Assembly: GCA_031556475.1 (NCBI GenBank)
Contig: JAVBSY010000106.1
Span: forward strand, 1 to 21,530
Reading direction: 5' to 3'
DNA length: 21,530 bases
From: Azoarcus sp031556475
GTDB taxonomy: Bacteria; Pseudomonadota; Gammaproteobacteria; Burkholderiales; Rhodocyclaceae
Position numbers and translations under genes: made by a program. Shown piece by piece: positions 12,812 through 20,443 of this stretch. Position 1 is the first letter of the stretch, and the number at the start of each line of letters is the position of its first letter. Under the pieces are notes generated by a model. The model saw only the letters and a program-made list of their open reading frames with translations, was not told the origin of the DNA and made no database searches.

Positions 12812-14571
12812 TGTTCATCGCCCGTTTGATCGACAGCGACGACCCGCGTGCGTTGCGGGAAGCGCTGGATTGGCTGTACGGCTTTGTTCGGCCGCACCGC
12901 TGGGCCGTTCTCGGCCTGCTCGGCCTGTCGTTTTGCGCTTCGCTGCTGGTGTTGGCGCAACCCTGGCTGACCAAGCTGCTGATCGACGACGGCTTGCTCG
13001 CCCGCGATTTTCCCCGCCTGGCGCTGATCGCGGTGGCGATGATTGCCGCTGGCTTGTTTGGCACGGCCTTGTCCGGGCTTAGCCGCTACCTGCATACGCG
13101 GCTCTCGGGGCGCATCCTGTTTGCGCTGCGCGATGCGCTGTACCGGCACCTGCAAACCCTGTCGCCAGCCTTTTTCGGCCGGCGTCGCATCGGCGACCTG
13201 ATGTCGCGGCTCGACGGGGACGTTGCCGAAATTCAGCGCTTCGCCGTGGATTCGCTGTTCTCGGCGGTATCCAGCGCGATCGGCCTGATCGGCGCATTGG
13301 CGCTGTTGTTGGCACTGTCCTGGCAACTGTCGCTGCTGGCCGCGCTGCTGATCCCGCTGGACGTGCTGTGGTTGAGGTGGATGCGGCGCAAGGTCGAACG
13401 CGAGGCACGCAGCTTGCGCGAACGTTCGGCCGACATGTCGTCGTTCTTCGTCGAAACGCTGCCGGCGATGAAGTTCATCCAGTCCGCCGGCCAGCAGGCG
13501 CGCGAGGCGCAGCGGCTCGAAGGCTTGGGGAGCGGCTATATGGGCCAATTGCTGCGCCTGCAACTTACCGAATTCTTCACCCAGGCGGTGCCGGGTACCT
13601 TGATGTCCCTGTCGCGCGCCAGCGCTTTTCTGGTTGGCGGCTACTGGGTGGTGCAGGGGCAGTGGCAGCTTGGCTCGCTGATCGCCTTTTCCACCTACCT
13701 GGGCATGGCCATTGGTCCGGTGCAAAGCCTGCTCGGCTTGTACGTGGCGATGCAGCGCATGAGCGTGAGCCTGGGCCGGGTCATGGAACTGCGCGGCGAG
13801 CAAGCCGGCGTGCAAACGCCAGCGCAGCCGCAGCCGATGCCGGCGGTGGGCGAGTTGCGCCTGGAGGCGGTCGGTTTCAGCCACTCCGGCCGTGCCCGGC
13901 CCGTGCTGTGCGGTATCGAGGCGAGAATCCCGGCCGGCTCGAAAGTGGCCTTGAGCGGACCGTCCGGTGCTGGCAAATCGACGCTGATCGACCTGCTGCA
14001 ACGCTTTTACGATCCCGATGAAGGGCGCATCCTGCTCGACGGCACGGATCTGCGCGAGTTGGATCTGCTCGAACTGCGCCGGCATATCGCCGTGGTCAGC
14101 CAGGATATCGTGCTGTTCCGCGGCAGTCTGGCCGACAACCTGAGCTACGGTGCGCCTGGCGTGAGCCGCGAGGAAATCGCCCGGATCGCCGCGCTGGCGC
14201 AACTCGACGACCTGATCGTCAGCCTGCCGGAAGGGTTGGACAGCCCGCTGGGTGAGCGTGGACAGCAGCTCTCCGGCGGGCAGAAGCAGCGCATCGCCAT
14301 TGCCCGCGCGCTGTTGCAGAATCCGCTGATTCTCGTGCTCGACGAAGCCACCTCGCAGGTGGATGAAACCACCGAGCGCGAAGTCATCACCGCCATCGAC
14401 CGCCTGTTTGCCGGGCGCACGCGCATTCTCATCAGCCACCGCCCGTCTACGCTGGCCGAGGCTGATCTGCGTTTCGAACTGGTGGACGGGCGTTTGTCGG
14501 TCCGTACTGCCGAGGCATTGGCAAGCGGGGATGAGGCACGCCGACCGCATGTTCGAGGCCAGCATGCGTAG
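12811..14571 (+). CDS. qhpF: ABC exporter, fused permease-ATPase (QhpF-like)
   Basis: This is a 586-residue half-transporter. An N-terminal six-helix exporter domain (about 25-310) precedes an ATPase domain with Walker A GPSGAGKST (about 383-391), Q-loop VVSQDIVLF, signature LSGGQKQRIAIARALL (about 487), Walker B ILVLDEATSQVDE and H-loop LISHRPSTLAEA. It would work as a homodimer in the inner membrane. There is no N-terminal C39 peptidase; the protease is instead the next gene. An exporter followed by a mini-subtilase, with a flavin monooxygenase nearby, matches the accessory genes of quinohemoprotein amine dehydrogenase (QhpF, E, G), where the exporter is proposed to act on the modified gamma peptide. 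Family membership as an exporter is certain. The Qhp assignment rests on context. The start overlaps the regulator stop (TGATG). Confidence 0.85.
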   Translation: MFIARLIDSDDPRALREALDWLYGFVRPHRWAVLGLLGLSFCASLLVLAQPWLTKLLIDDGLLARDFPRLALIAVAMIAAGLFGTALSGLSRYLHTRLSGRILFALRDALYRHLQTLSPAFFGRRRIGDLMSRLDGDVAEIQRFAVDSLFSAVSSAIGLIGALALLLALSWQLSLLAALLIPLDVLWLRWMRRKVEREARSLRERSADMSSFFVETLPAMKFIQSAGQQAREAQRLEGLGSGYMGQLLRLQLTEFFTQAVPGTLMSLSRASAFLVGGYWVVQGQWQLGSLIAFSTYLGMAIGPVQSLLGLYVAMQRMSVSLGRVMELRGEQAGVQTPAQPQPMPAVGELRLEAVGFSHSGRARPVLCGIEARIPAGSKVALSGPSGAGKSTLIDLLQRFYDPDEGRILLDGTDLRELDLLELRRHIAVVSQDIVLFRGSLADNLSYGAPGVSREEIARIAALAQLDDLIVSLPEGLDSPLGERGQQLSGGQKQRIAIARALLQNPLILVLDEATSQVDETTEREVITAIDRLFAGRTRILISHRPSTLAEADLRFELVDGRLSVRTAEALASGDEARRPHVRGQHA

Positions 14572-15259
14572 CGGGCCGCACATCGGTATCGTCGATAGCG
14601 GTTATGCGCCCGCGCAGGCGGCGCTTGTCGTCGCGTCGCGTCGTTTTTGGCTGACCGACGAAGATGTGGCCGAAGGCGACCCGATCGACGACGCACTCGG
14701 CCACGGCAGCGCTGTGCTGCAAGCCGTTGCCTCGCGTGCGCCGTCCGCGCGCTTCAGTGTGGCGCAGGTGTTCGATCATCGCGGCATCACCAGTCCGCTG
14801 CAAATTGCCGCCGCGCTGCGCTGGCTGCGCGGGCGCGGAGTGCGTCTGGTCAATCTGAGTCTGGGCGTACGCCGGGGCAGGCCGATTCTGCAGGCGGCCT
14901 GTACCGGCTTGCTGTCCGACGGGGTGTTGATCTGTGCTTCCAGCCCGGCGCGTGGTGCGCCGGTGTTTCCCGCACACTACCCGGACGTGGTTCGCGTCAC
15001 CGGCGATGCGCGCTGCGCGGCGCATGAATGGGCCTGGCTGCACAGCCTGCAGGCCGATTTCGCCGCGGCGGTGAGCGGCGAATGCGCCGGGCATGCCGGC
15101 GCCAGCCAGGGGTGCGCGGCATTCAGTGGACATCTGGCCGCCTTGCTGAGCGCCCACCCGGAGGCATCCAACGATTGGCTGCTGCAGCGAATGCGCGAAG
15201 GCGCGCACTATCGCGGCCTGGAAAGAAAAACCGGGCTCGAGCAGGCTCGACAGGGCTGA
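14564..15259 (+). CDS. qhpE: compact subtilisin-like serine protease (QhpE-like)
   Basis: This 231-residue S8 peptidase has the catalytic triad Asp11 (IGIVDSGY), His47 (ALGHGSAV) and Ser181 (GASQGCAAFSGH). It has no signal peptide and no propeptide, so it should act in the cytoplasm already folded. That is the behaviour of QhpE, which cuts the leader from the crosslinked gamma-subunit peptide of quinohemoprotein amine dehydrogenase. It is much smaller than secreted subtilisins (about 275 mature). The usual oxyanion Asn region (AAGN) reads ICASSPARG, with Ser instead of Asn. The ATG at 14564 has GAGG five bases ahead and overlaps the exporter gene by 8 bases. ATGs at 14549 and 14531 are alternatives. 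A terminator-like hairpin follows the gene. Confidence 0.85.
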   Translation: MRSGPHIGIVDSGYAPAQAALVVASRRFWLTDEDVAEGDPIDDALGHGSAVLQAVASRAPSARFSVAQVFDHRGITSPLQIAAALRWLRGRGVRLVNLSLGVRRGRPILQAACTGLLSDGVLICASSPARGAPVFPAHYPDVVRVTGDARCAAHEWAWLHSLQADFAAAVSGECAGHAGASQGCAAFSGHLAALLSAHPEASNDWLLQRMREGAHYRGLERKTGLEQARQG

Positions 15260-15322
15260 ATTGCCGCTGGGCGCCGAAGACGGTGCCCGGGCCTTCAACC
15301 CCCCAAGCCTCGATCCTCGTCA

Positions 15323-15342
15323 GGCGCCGCTGCGGCGTTTTT
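15323..15342 (+). terminator. rho-independent terminator of the regulator-exporter-protease operon
   Basis: CGCCG (15325-15329), loop CTG and CGGCG (15333-15337) form a short GC stem followed directly by five T on the plus strand. It lies 64 bases after the protease stop and its T-run touches the stop codon of the convergent barrel protein gene. Confidence 0.6.
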
Positions 15343-16688
15343 CAGAACGTCGTCATGATCGTCAACTGCATGTATGGGTTCGTCGAGTTGCTGCCCAACT
15401 GGGTGCCGCCCTCGTCCGCGCTGCGCTTGGGTTTGTACAGACCGCCCAGCAGGCCGACTTGCAGATGTGCGTTGGCTGTCCACACCAGGTACAGATCCAG
15501 TTCCTGCCCGCTTTGCTCACCGAGGCTCTTGTCCAGCGTATGGAAGTTGAAATACAGCGCGCCCAGCGCGATATCCTTGTGCGGCGTGGCGGTCAGGCCA
15601 ATGTGGTGAACCCCTGCATTGCTGCTGAGCGGGCCGGCGTAGTTGGCCGCCACTTCACCCTGGAACCACGTGCCGAAACCACGGCTGAAGCCGTAGAACA
15701 ACGGATCGTACAGTTCGGAAAAGCGGCTGTAGCGATAAGTGGCGGTCGGCTTCCACGGTGCGTCGGCGAAGGTCCAAGAACCTTCCATATACCAGCCGCT
15801 TTCGTGGCTGTGATCCAGTTCCTGATTGGCGTATTCGAAGGAAAGATTCAGGTTCTCCACCCCCAGGCTGCCGGCCCCGCGCAGGCTCACGGTATCCATC
15901 CCCTCGCGTTCGAGGCGCGACGGAATGACGGCGTAACGCTTATCGACGTCGATGCCGTGTATCCAGGTCAGCCCCAGCGTGCCCGGCGCGGCGACGTGCT
16001 CGAGAACGGCCACGGATAATTCGGTATTGGCCTGGACGCGGTTGTCGGACTTCAGCCACATCAGATCGCCACGCCAGCCTTCCTTGCCGCCCAGGCGGAT
16101 GACCGCCGTCTTGTCGAACGCCTTGCGCGCAGCGATGTAATAAGCGCCGCCGCGGTCGAACTCCTTGCCGAACTGGCCGTCGCCGGCATTGATCGCATCG
16201 CCGTTGATCAAAAAGCCGTCGCCCACCATCACCGACTGGCGGCCGAAGGAAATATCCACGCCATCTTCGCCCAGCATTGGAAAGAGACTGCCGGAACGCC
16301 AGCCCGCGTAGGCATCCTCGATCGACGTGCGCCGCTCGCCACCGCCGCTGATGTTGGCTGCATCGCCATCGCCCCAGGTGCCGGAGCTGAGCAGATTGAA
16401 TTTGCCGTACAGGCTGCCGGCATCACCCAGCCCCAGGGCGCCGCTGATGCCATACTTGGCATACGCCTCGCGCCAACTGACGCTGCCTTGCTCGGTATTG
16501 CCGGCGGTGGCATAGCTTTTCTGGCTGTGCATGGCGCCGAACATCCCCTCGAAATCGGCATTGAGTACCGTGTCGTCCTGCTTGTACAACTCGTAGGCGT
16601 GCGCGGAAAGGCTGCCCAGCCCGCACAGGCCGGTCACCATCAGCGCACGGGCCGGGCGCAGCAATTCATGAACTCGTCGTGCATACAT
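15342..16688 (-). CDS. outer-membrane beta-barrel porin-like protein
   Basis: This 448-residue protein has a signal peptide (basic MYARRVHELLRPARAL, hydrophobic VTGLCGLGSLSAHA, cleavage likely after AHA). The mature chain is rich in alternating hydrophobic/aromatic strands and Gly, with no long helix, and ends in a C-terminal Phe (MQLTIMTTF) as Bam-inserted barrels do. Recognisable stretches such as SFGRQSVMVGDGFLINGD, GGAYYIAARKAF and FGTWFQGEVAANYAGPL resemble the alginate-export-like/substrate porin group. It probably lets a small substrate into the periplasm. It has AGGAG ten bases before its ATG and a sigma-54 promoter 163 bases upstream. It sits between the exporter/protease operon and the flavin monooxygenase, which suggests shared control and an uptake role for the same substrate. 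The substrate itself cannot be read from the sequence. Confidence 0.85.
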   Translation of the reverse strand: MYARRVHELLRPARALMVTGLCGLGSLSAHAYELYKQDDTVLNADFEGMFGAMHSQKSYATAGNTEQGSVSWREAYAKYGISGALGLGDAGSLYGKFNLLSSGTWGDGDAANISGGGERRTSIEDAYAGWRSGSLFPMLGEDGVDISFGRQSVMVGDGFLINGDAINAGDGQFGKEFDRGGAYYIAARKAFDKTAVIRLGGKEGWRGDLMWLKSDNRVQANTELSVAVLEHVAAPGTLGLTWIHGIDVDKRYAVIPSRLEREGMDTVSLRGAGSLGVENLNLSFEYANQELDHSHESGWYMEGSWTFADAPWKPTATYRYSRFSELYDPLFYGFSRGFGTWFQGEVAANYAGPLSSNAGVHHIGLTATPHKDIALGALYFNFHTLDKSLGEQSGQELDLYLVWTANAHLQVGLLGGLYKPKRSADEGGTQLGSNSTNPYMQLTIMTTF

Positions 16689-16850
16689 ATCGATAATGTC
16701 TCCTGGTTCTTATGGATCTTTCGATGCTTGGCGTGATTCTTGCCCGCTTCGGGGGCGGGTCTTGTCGTAATGCTTTCATGCGCGGGAAGGCTTGCAGCCA
16801 GACAGGCAACGAGGGCGAAGCTGCTTTCCAGGCCATCCTGAGGGTTTACC

Positions 16851-16865
16851 GCAAAAAGCGCGCCA
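16851..16865 (-). promoter_or_regulatory. sigma-54 promoter for the porin-like gene
   Basis: On the minus strand TGGCGCGCTTTTTGC places GG and GC at the required 12-base distance and keeps TGGC and TTGC fully. This is close to the -24/-12 consensus TGGCAC-N5-TTGC. Start of transcription would be near 16839, giving a ~150-base leader. Confidence 0.7.
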
Positions 16866-16894
16866 TTCCGTTTTCAACGCGCAATTGCACGGAA
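16866..16894. promoter_or_regulatory. candidate activator site between the sigma-54 promoters
   Basis: TTCCGT (16866-16871) and ACGGAA (16889-16894) are inverted copies 17 bases apart. The palindrome GCAATTGC (16881-16888) lies between them. The site sits about 75 bases upstream of the expected start of the flavin monooxygenase transcript, a plausible enhancer distance. Assignment to the AcoR-like regulator is inference. Confidence 0.35.
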
Positions 16895-16930
16895 AAGAAG
16901 GGTTATTGGCGCTATTCGTAGCCGATTAAA

Positions 16931-16946
16931 TGGAAACGATGTTGCA
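16931..16946 (+). promoter_or_regulatory. sigma-54 promoter for the flavin monooxygenase
   Basis: TGGAAACGATGTTGCA has GG and GC at the exact 12-base distance, with TGG and TTGCA fully conserved. Transcription would start near 16958, about 70 bases before the ATG. A second in-register match, TGGCGTGATTCTTGC, lies on the same strand at 16729-16743, farther from the gene. Confidence 0.65.
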
Positions 16947-17026
16947 TTTTGAGACAGCCATGAGACAAGGTTGAGGCGCCTGTGCGCACCGCGCCTTGCC
17001 GAACAAATGGATTCGAAAGGGTAGGG

Positions 17027-18343
17027 ATGAGCGAAATTCTCGTACTTGGCGCCGGCCCCGCCGGCGTGGCGGTAGCCGTGGGTTTGCGGCGACTGGGATA
17101 TGGCGTTCGGGTGGTAAGCGCGTGGCGGCGTTTCGCCGCGGTGGAGGGGATCTCCGCGCGCGTGCTCGATGGCCTGCGCCACGCCGGCCTGGCGCAGGCG
17201 GCAGCGTGCGCCACCACGGCTTCGCAACGGCTGGCACGCTGGAATGGCGGGCAGCAGGAGCGGAACGTCGAATTTCTGATCGACCGCCCGGTATTCGATC
17301 AAGCCTTGCGCGAAGATCTGCGCGCGGCGGATGTTCCGCTCATCGAAGGGCGCGTGGCGACGGTCGAATCGTCCGCGGCGGGGCATCGGGTCGGCCTGGA
17401 AGATGCAACCGTGCTGCATGCGGACTTCCTCGTCGAAGCCCGCGGCCGCCAAGCGCCGCTGGCGCAACAGGATGCGCCTGGCAAGGCCCTGCGCGGCCCG
17501 GAAACGCTCGGCCTGCTCAGCCGCTGGCGCGGAAAGCCCGGCCCCATGTCCAGTGCAGCGGAAAGCCTGCCCGACGGCTGGGCCTGGATGGCGCGCATGG
17601 CTGACGGCCGCAGCTATTGGCAATTGACCCTGGATGTCGCCACCAGCGCCTTGCCGGACAAAGAGCACCTGCTCGACTACTGTCGCATGCGCCGCGCCGA
17701 ATCACCGCTGGCCCAGGATTTTTTCGAGGCGGCGGAAAAAACCGGACTGGAACTGCACGCGCGCACCAGCACGGCGATCCTGTGCCAGGACGCCTGTGGC
17801 GATAACTGGATCCGCGTCGGCGACGCGGCGATGGCGGTCGATCCGCTATCCGGCAACGGCATCTTCCAGTCGCTGTCTTCCGCGCTGCAAGCGCCAGCCG
17901 TCATCAACACCCTGCTGCGCGCACCTGAGCGTGCCGTCTTGGCACGGCTCTTTCACCAACGGCGGGTGGAAACGCTGTTTTTCCGCTTTGCCCGCATCGG
18001 CCGCGATTTTTACGCCGAAGAAAAACAGTGGCCGGAACAGCCATTCTGGCAAGCGCGACGCAATTGGCCGGACGAACTGCCGAGCCACGCGGCAGCCGAT
18101 TTCGCGGCACTGCGCATCGAACGCGCACCGGTACTGCGCGACGGCCTGGTGGACGAAGCCGAGGTAGTCCTCACCCCCGATCAACCATTGGGAATCTGGC
18201 ATTTGCAGGGCCTGGAACTGGCACCTTGGCTGCGGCGCCTGCGCAGTGAACCCGAGGCGCAAGTGCTGGCGGATCTGCCCGATGCGCAGCGCAGCTTGTT
18301 TCAAGGCTGGCTATTGGCGCAAGGGTATCGGTCGGGAGGGTGA
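17027..18343 (+). CDS. qhpG: FAD-dependent monooxygenase (QhpG-like)
   Basis: This 438-residue flavoprotein begins with the Rossmann dinucleotide motif GAGPAGVAVAVGLRRLG (residues 8-13 GxGxxG). The second FAD motif of the hydroxylase/halogenase superfamily is WIRVGDAAMAVDPLSGNGI (about 260-280). The halogenase WxWxIP signature is not seen, so a hydroxylase role is favoured. In the Qhp system this type of enzyme (QhpG) hydroxylates a tryptophan of the gamma-subunit peptide to build the tryptophylquinone cofactor, working in the cytoplasm before export. The LodB-like enzymes that modify LodA are related alternatives. The ATG at 17027 is preceded by AAGGGTAGGG; the frame opens at 16982 without a better site. 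It is divergent from the porin-like gene and preceded by a sigma-54 promoter. No genes for the modified substrate follow; the next gene is convergent. Confidence 0.83.
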   Translation: MSEILVLGAGPAGVAVAVGLRRLGYGVRVVSAWRRFAAVEGISARVLDGLRHAGLAQAAACATTASQRLARWNGGQQERNVEFLIDRPVFDQALREDLRAADVPLIEGRVATVESSAAGHRVGLEDATVLHADFLVEARGRQAPLAQQDAPGKALRGPETLGLLSRWRGKPGPMSSAAESLPDGWAWMARMADGRSYWQLTLDVATSALPDKEHLLDYCRMRRAESPLAQDFFEAAEKTGLELHARTSTAILCQDACGDNWIRVGDAAMAVDPLSGNGIFQSLSSALQAPAVINTLLRAPERAVLARLFHQRRVETLFFRFARIGRDFYAEEKQWPEQPFWQARRNWPDELPSHAAADFAALRIERAPVLRDGLVDEAEVVLTPDQPLGIWHLQGLELAPWLRRLRSEPEAQVLADLPDAQRSLFQGWLLAQGYRSGG

Positions 18344-18383
18344 TCGTTCTCGACGGGTTGTGCCGGTGAGAGCGGGCGTAAAT

Positions 18384-19265
18384 TCAGATCGGACTACCAT
18401 TGCGAAGATGTTGGGCAAAAAAAGCGGAAATTCGCGCTTCGTATTCGCGAGGGGTGAAGTGGTACAAGTTGACGTGTGCCGCGCCCTCGATGATCCAAAG
18501 TTCCTTGGGTTGGTTTGCGGCGCCGAAAAGTTGCCGGGTCTCCGCCTCGGTGGTGTGCCGGTCGATAGAGCCGGATACGATCAGTAGCGGCGCATGCAAT
18601 TCCGGCAACGCTTCGATCGGGCAGAGTTGCTCCAGGGGGATGCCAAGGCGCCAAGGCAACTGTTGAAGCAGTAACGGTGAAAACGGTCTGGCCCATGTGC
18701 CTAAATAGAGTTGCAACCGATTTGATACCGCTTCATTTATCGTCGGAAACATGGATTCGAGAACGATCGCGGCCGGCGCCGGATCGGGTCTCGCAAGAAC
18801 CAGCGATGCCGCGCCGAGCGATACGCCGACAACACCAACCCGTTCTCCCTTGAATTCGCGGGCAATGTAATCAAGCGTGGCCTTGACGCCCTCGGATTCG
18901 GTGATTCCATAAGTAATATGTTCAGCCGTACTTTCGCCATGCGCGGGGAGGTCGATCAGTACGACCGAGTAACCAAGCCGGGCGAGAAATTCGGCGCGGC
19001 CTTGCATTTCGCGTCGATCATTGCGCACGCCGTGAAGGAGAAGAACGACGCCCGCCCCCGGCTTTCCGCGGACCATCCAACCTGCCACAATCCGTCCCTG
19101 TGTAGCCGGAAGCACAAAGGATTCAGCAGCCAATTGCGCCGGCGGAACGCCAACCGGATGCAGTACGGGGCGGCTCAGAAACTCGCCTGCACCACCGACG
19201 AAAACCACACCTGCCGCTATGAATATGCTCGCTATGATTAGAAGCCGGCGACGCAGATGGGTCAT
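18384..19265 (-). CDS. membrane-anchored alpha/beta hydrolase
   Basis: This 293-residue protein has one N-terminal hydrophobic helix (about 8-26, LLIIASIFIAAGVVFVGG), probably an uncleaved anchor facing the periplasm. The alpha/beta-hydrolase fold follows: oxyanion motif LLLHGVRNDR (about 76-85), nucleophile elbow GVSLGAAS with Ser149, Asp235 (SGSIDRHT) and His264 (GAAHVNLY). The triad is complete and the length is normal for the family of dienelactone-hydrolase/peptidase-like BD-FAE type enzymes. The substrate cannot be named. It is convergent with the flavin monooxygenase (40 bases between the stops), so it is probably not part of that system. Only a weak ribosome binding site is seen. Confidence 0.85.
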   Translation of the reverse strand: MTHLRRRLLIIASIFIAAGVVFVGGAGEFLSRPVLHPVGVPPAQLAAESFVLPATQGRIVAGWMVRGKPGAGVVLLLHGVRNDRREMQGRAEFLARLGYSVVLIDLPAHGESTAEHITYGITESEGVKATLDYIAREFKGERVGVVGVSLGAASLVLARPDPAPAAIVLESMFPTINEAVSNRLQLYLGTWARPFSPLLLQQLPWRLGIPLEQLCPIEALPELHAPLLIVSGSIDRHTTEAETRQLFGAANQPKELWIIEGAAHVNLYHFTPREYEARISAFFAQHLRNGSPI

Positions 19266-19338
19266 GAATGATTTTTGTTGAATGGGCGAAAATGATATGA
19301 CATAAATGTGCAGTTTCCCTGATCGATGAGAGGACGCA

Positions 19339-19710
19339 TTATTTGCATTTTGCAGGAGTTGCGTTTTTTGAACCGCCGATACAAATCCATTTTATTTCAT
19401 TATTGGAAAATAGTGGCATTAACACCAAAACCTGTCCTTCCCTGCCTCCTCTGAGAATTATTATTCCATCTCTGGTTATTTTAAAAACGTCTGGTTTTGG
19501 CTTAACATTTTCCTCTAATTCTTCGACGGGCAATTTGTTAACTAATTTCTTCTCGATTTCGTTCTGAAGCGGTTCTAGCTGACTCATCCATCCGTATGTT
19601 TCTGCCATGGCTCGATAATCGGAGTATTGCGGCCATATAAAAAACAAACAAAACAGTGTAAAAACCACCCCCGTAAAGAATGCCAGCGCTCCGCGAAATA
19701 CTTTCCTCAT
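19339..19710 (-). CDS. type IV pilin-like protein without a prepilin cleavage motif
   Basis: This 123-residue protein has a hydrophobic helix (about 7-26) followed directly by PQYSDY and an amphipathic helix, just as in pilins (PQYxDY). It ends with LVLMPLFSNNEIKWICIGG and PAKC, the pilin C-terminal pattern of I-x-W-x-C, Gly-rich loop and P-x-x-C (Cys110, Cys122 disulfide). The N-terminus, MRKVFRGALAFFTGVVFTLF, lacks the G|FTLIE prepilin peptidase site and Glu5, so it should stay anchored in the inner membrane rather than join a pilus. It has a good ribosome binding site (GGAGAGGG) and AT-rich codon use unlike the genes to its left. It follows the 184-residue gene and the Rhs toxin tip, so it may be a second immunity-type or accessory protein of that locus. 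The pilin relation is from motifs seen by eye. Confidence 0.7.
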   Translation of the reverse strand: MRKVFRGALAFFTGVVFTLFCLFFIWPQYSDYRAMAETYGWMSQLEPLQNEIEKKLVNKLPVEELEENVKPKPDVFKITRDGIIILRGGREGQVLVLMPLFSNNEIKWICIGGSKNATPAKCK

Positions 19711-19839
19711 TTATTTTCCCTCTCCAGGGAATCTCTAATCAGTGGAAACTCAAAGGCGGCTCATGAACCATTTGCGTCTACTTCATCTGATGTCTTGAAT
19801 GGATTGATGTTTTAATGATACAAAATGCGAAGTTCGTTT

Positions 19840-20394
19840 TTAATGCACAAAAAATCGCTCTACTTGCAGGGTAAGATCATTGCCCCTTGGGTCAAAGTTT
19901 AGATTGTCTACCCGTATGCTAAGCACTTGATTGGTACAAAAAAAACCACCGATAGCTGGGTATTCTCCTACGTATTTCCCTCTTGATGACCATTTTCCAT
20001 CTTCAAAATCGCCAAGCAGTCTCATGCCGTAATTATTCAAATTAAATTCTTTTTTAAATATTTTCCCTTTCTGCTCTACTGTTATGCTTGATGTTCCATA
20101 TATTGAATCAGCAGAGAGCTGAGAAGGTTTGATGTAGGGATCAAACAATACCAATACCATTCGATCAACAAGGCGGTTGCACTCTGTCTGAATGGTTGCC
20201 TCGAAGCCGTTTTCCCAGACCTTGTCCGGCTTTCCTTTGTATACGATCACAGGTGATGAGCCATCAAGCGCATCTTTTAAAATTACCGCAAAGACAGCCA
20301 TTTTCTTCAGGAATCCTGATGATATGGCAATGAACAGCACAAATATAAATAATATGGCGGCAGAAATCTTTTGTCTGGAATTCATGTTGCTCAC
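19840..20394 (-). CDS. small secreted or anchored protein, candidate Rhs immunity protein
   Basis: I do not recognise this 184-residue protein. It has an N-terminal hydrophobic segment (about 10-40, ISAAILFIFVLFIAISSGF) that is a signal anchor or long signal peptide. A mainly beta-strand domain follows with two cysteines (TECNRL and FFCTNQ) that could form a disulfide in the periplasm. It starts 50 bases after the stop of the Rhs toxin tip on the same strand, the standard place of an immunity gene. Codon use is AT-rich like the toxin tip. The periplasmic topology would suit a toxin acting in the periplasm or at the membrane. A GTG at 20394 is used, with AGG seven bases ahead. An ATG at 20385 is possible. 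Confidence 0.65.
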   Translation of the reverse strand: MSNMNSRQKISAAILFIFVLFIAISSGFLKKMAVFAVILKDALDGSSPVIVYKGKPDKVWENGFEATIQTECNRLVDRMVLVLFDPYIKPSQLSADSIYGTSSITVEQKGKIFKKEFNLNNYGMRLLGDFEDGKWSSRGKYVGEYPAIGGFFCTNQVLSIRVDNLNFDPRGNDLTLQVERFFVH

Positions 20395-20443
20395 ACAAAG
20401 GCCTGACCTGGTACAAGTTCAGGCTTGACTAATGAGAGTGAAT

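Noticed and set aside
12727..14583. 618-codon open frame on the minus strand
   Set aside because: It is antisense to the ABC exporter, rich in Gln/Arg/His/Ala, without domains.
16913..16929. TGGCGCTATTCGTAGC as a sigma-54 promoter
   Set aside because: The GG to GC distance is one base too long and the -12 box lacks TTGC.
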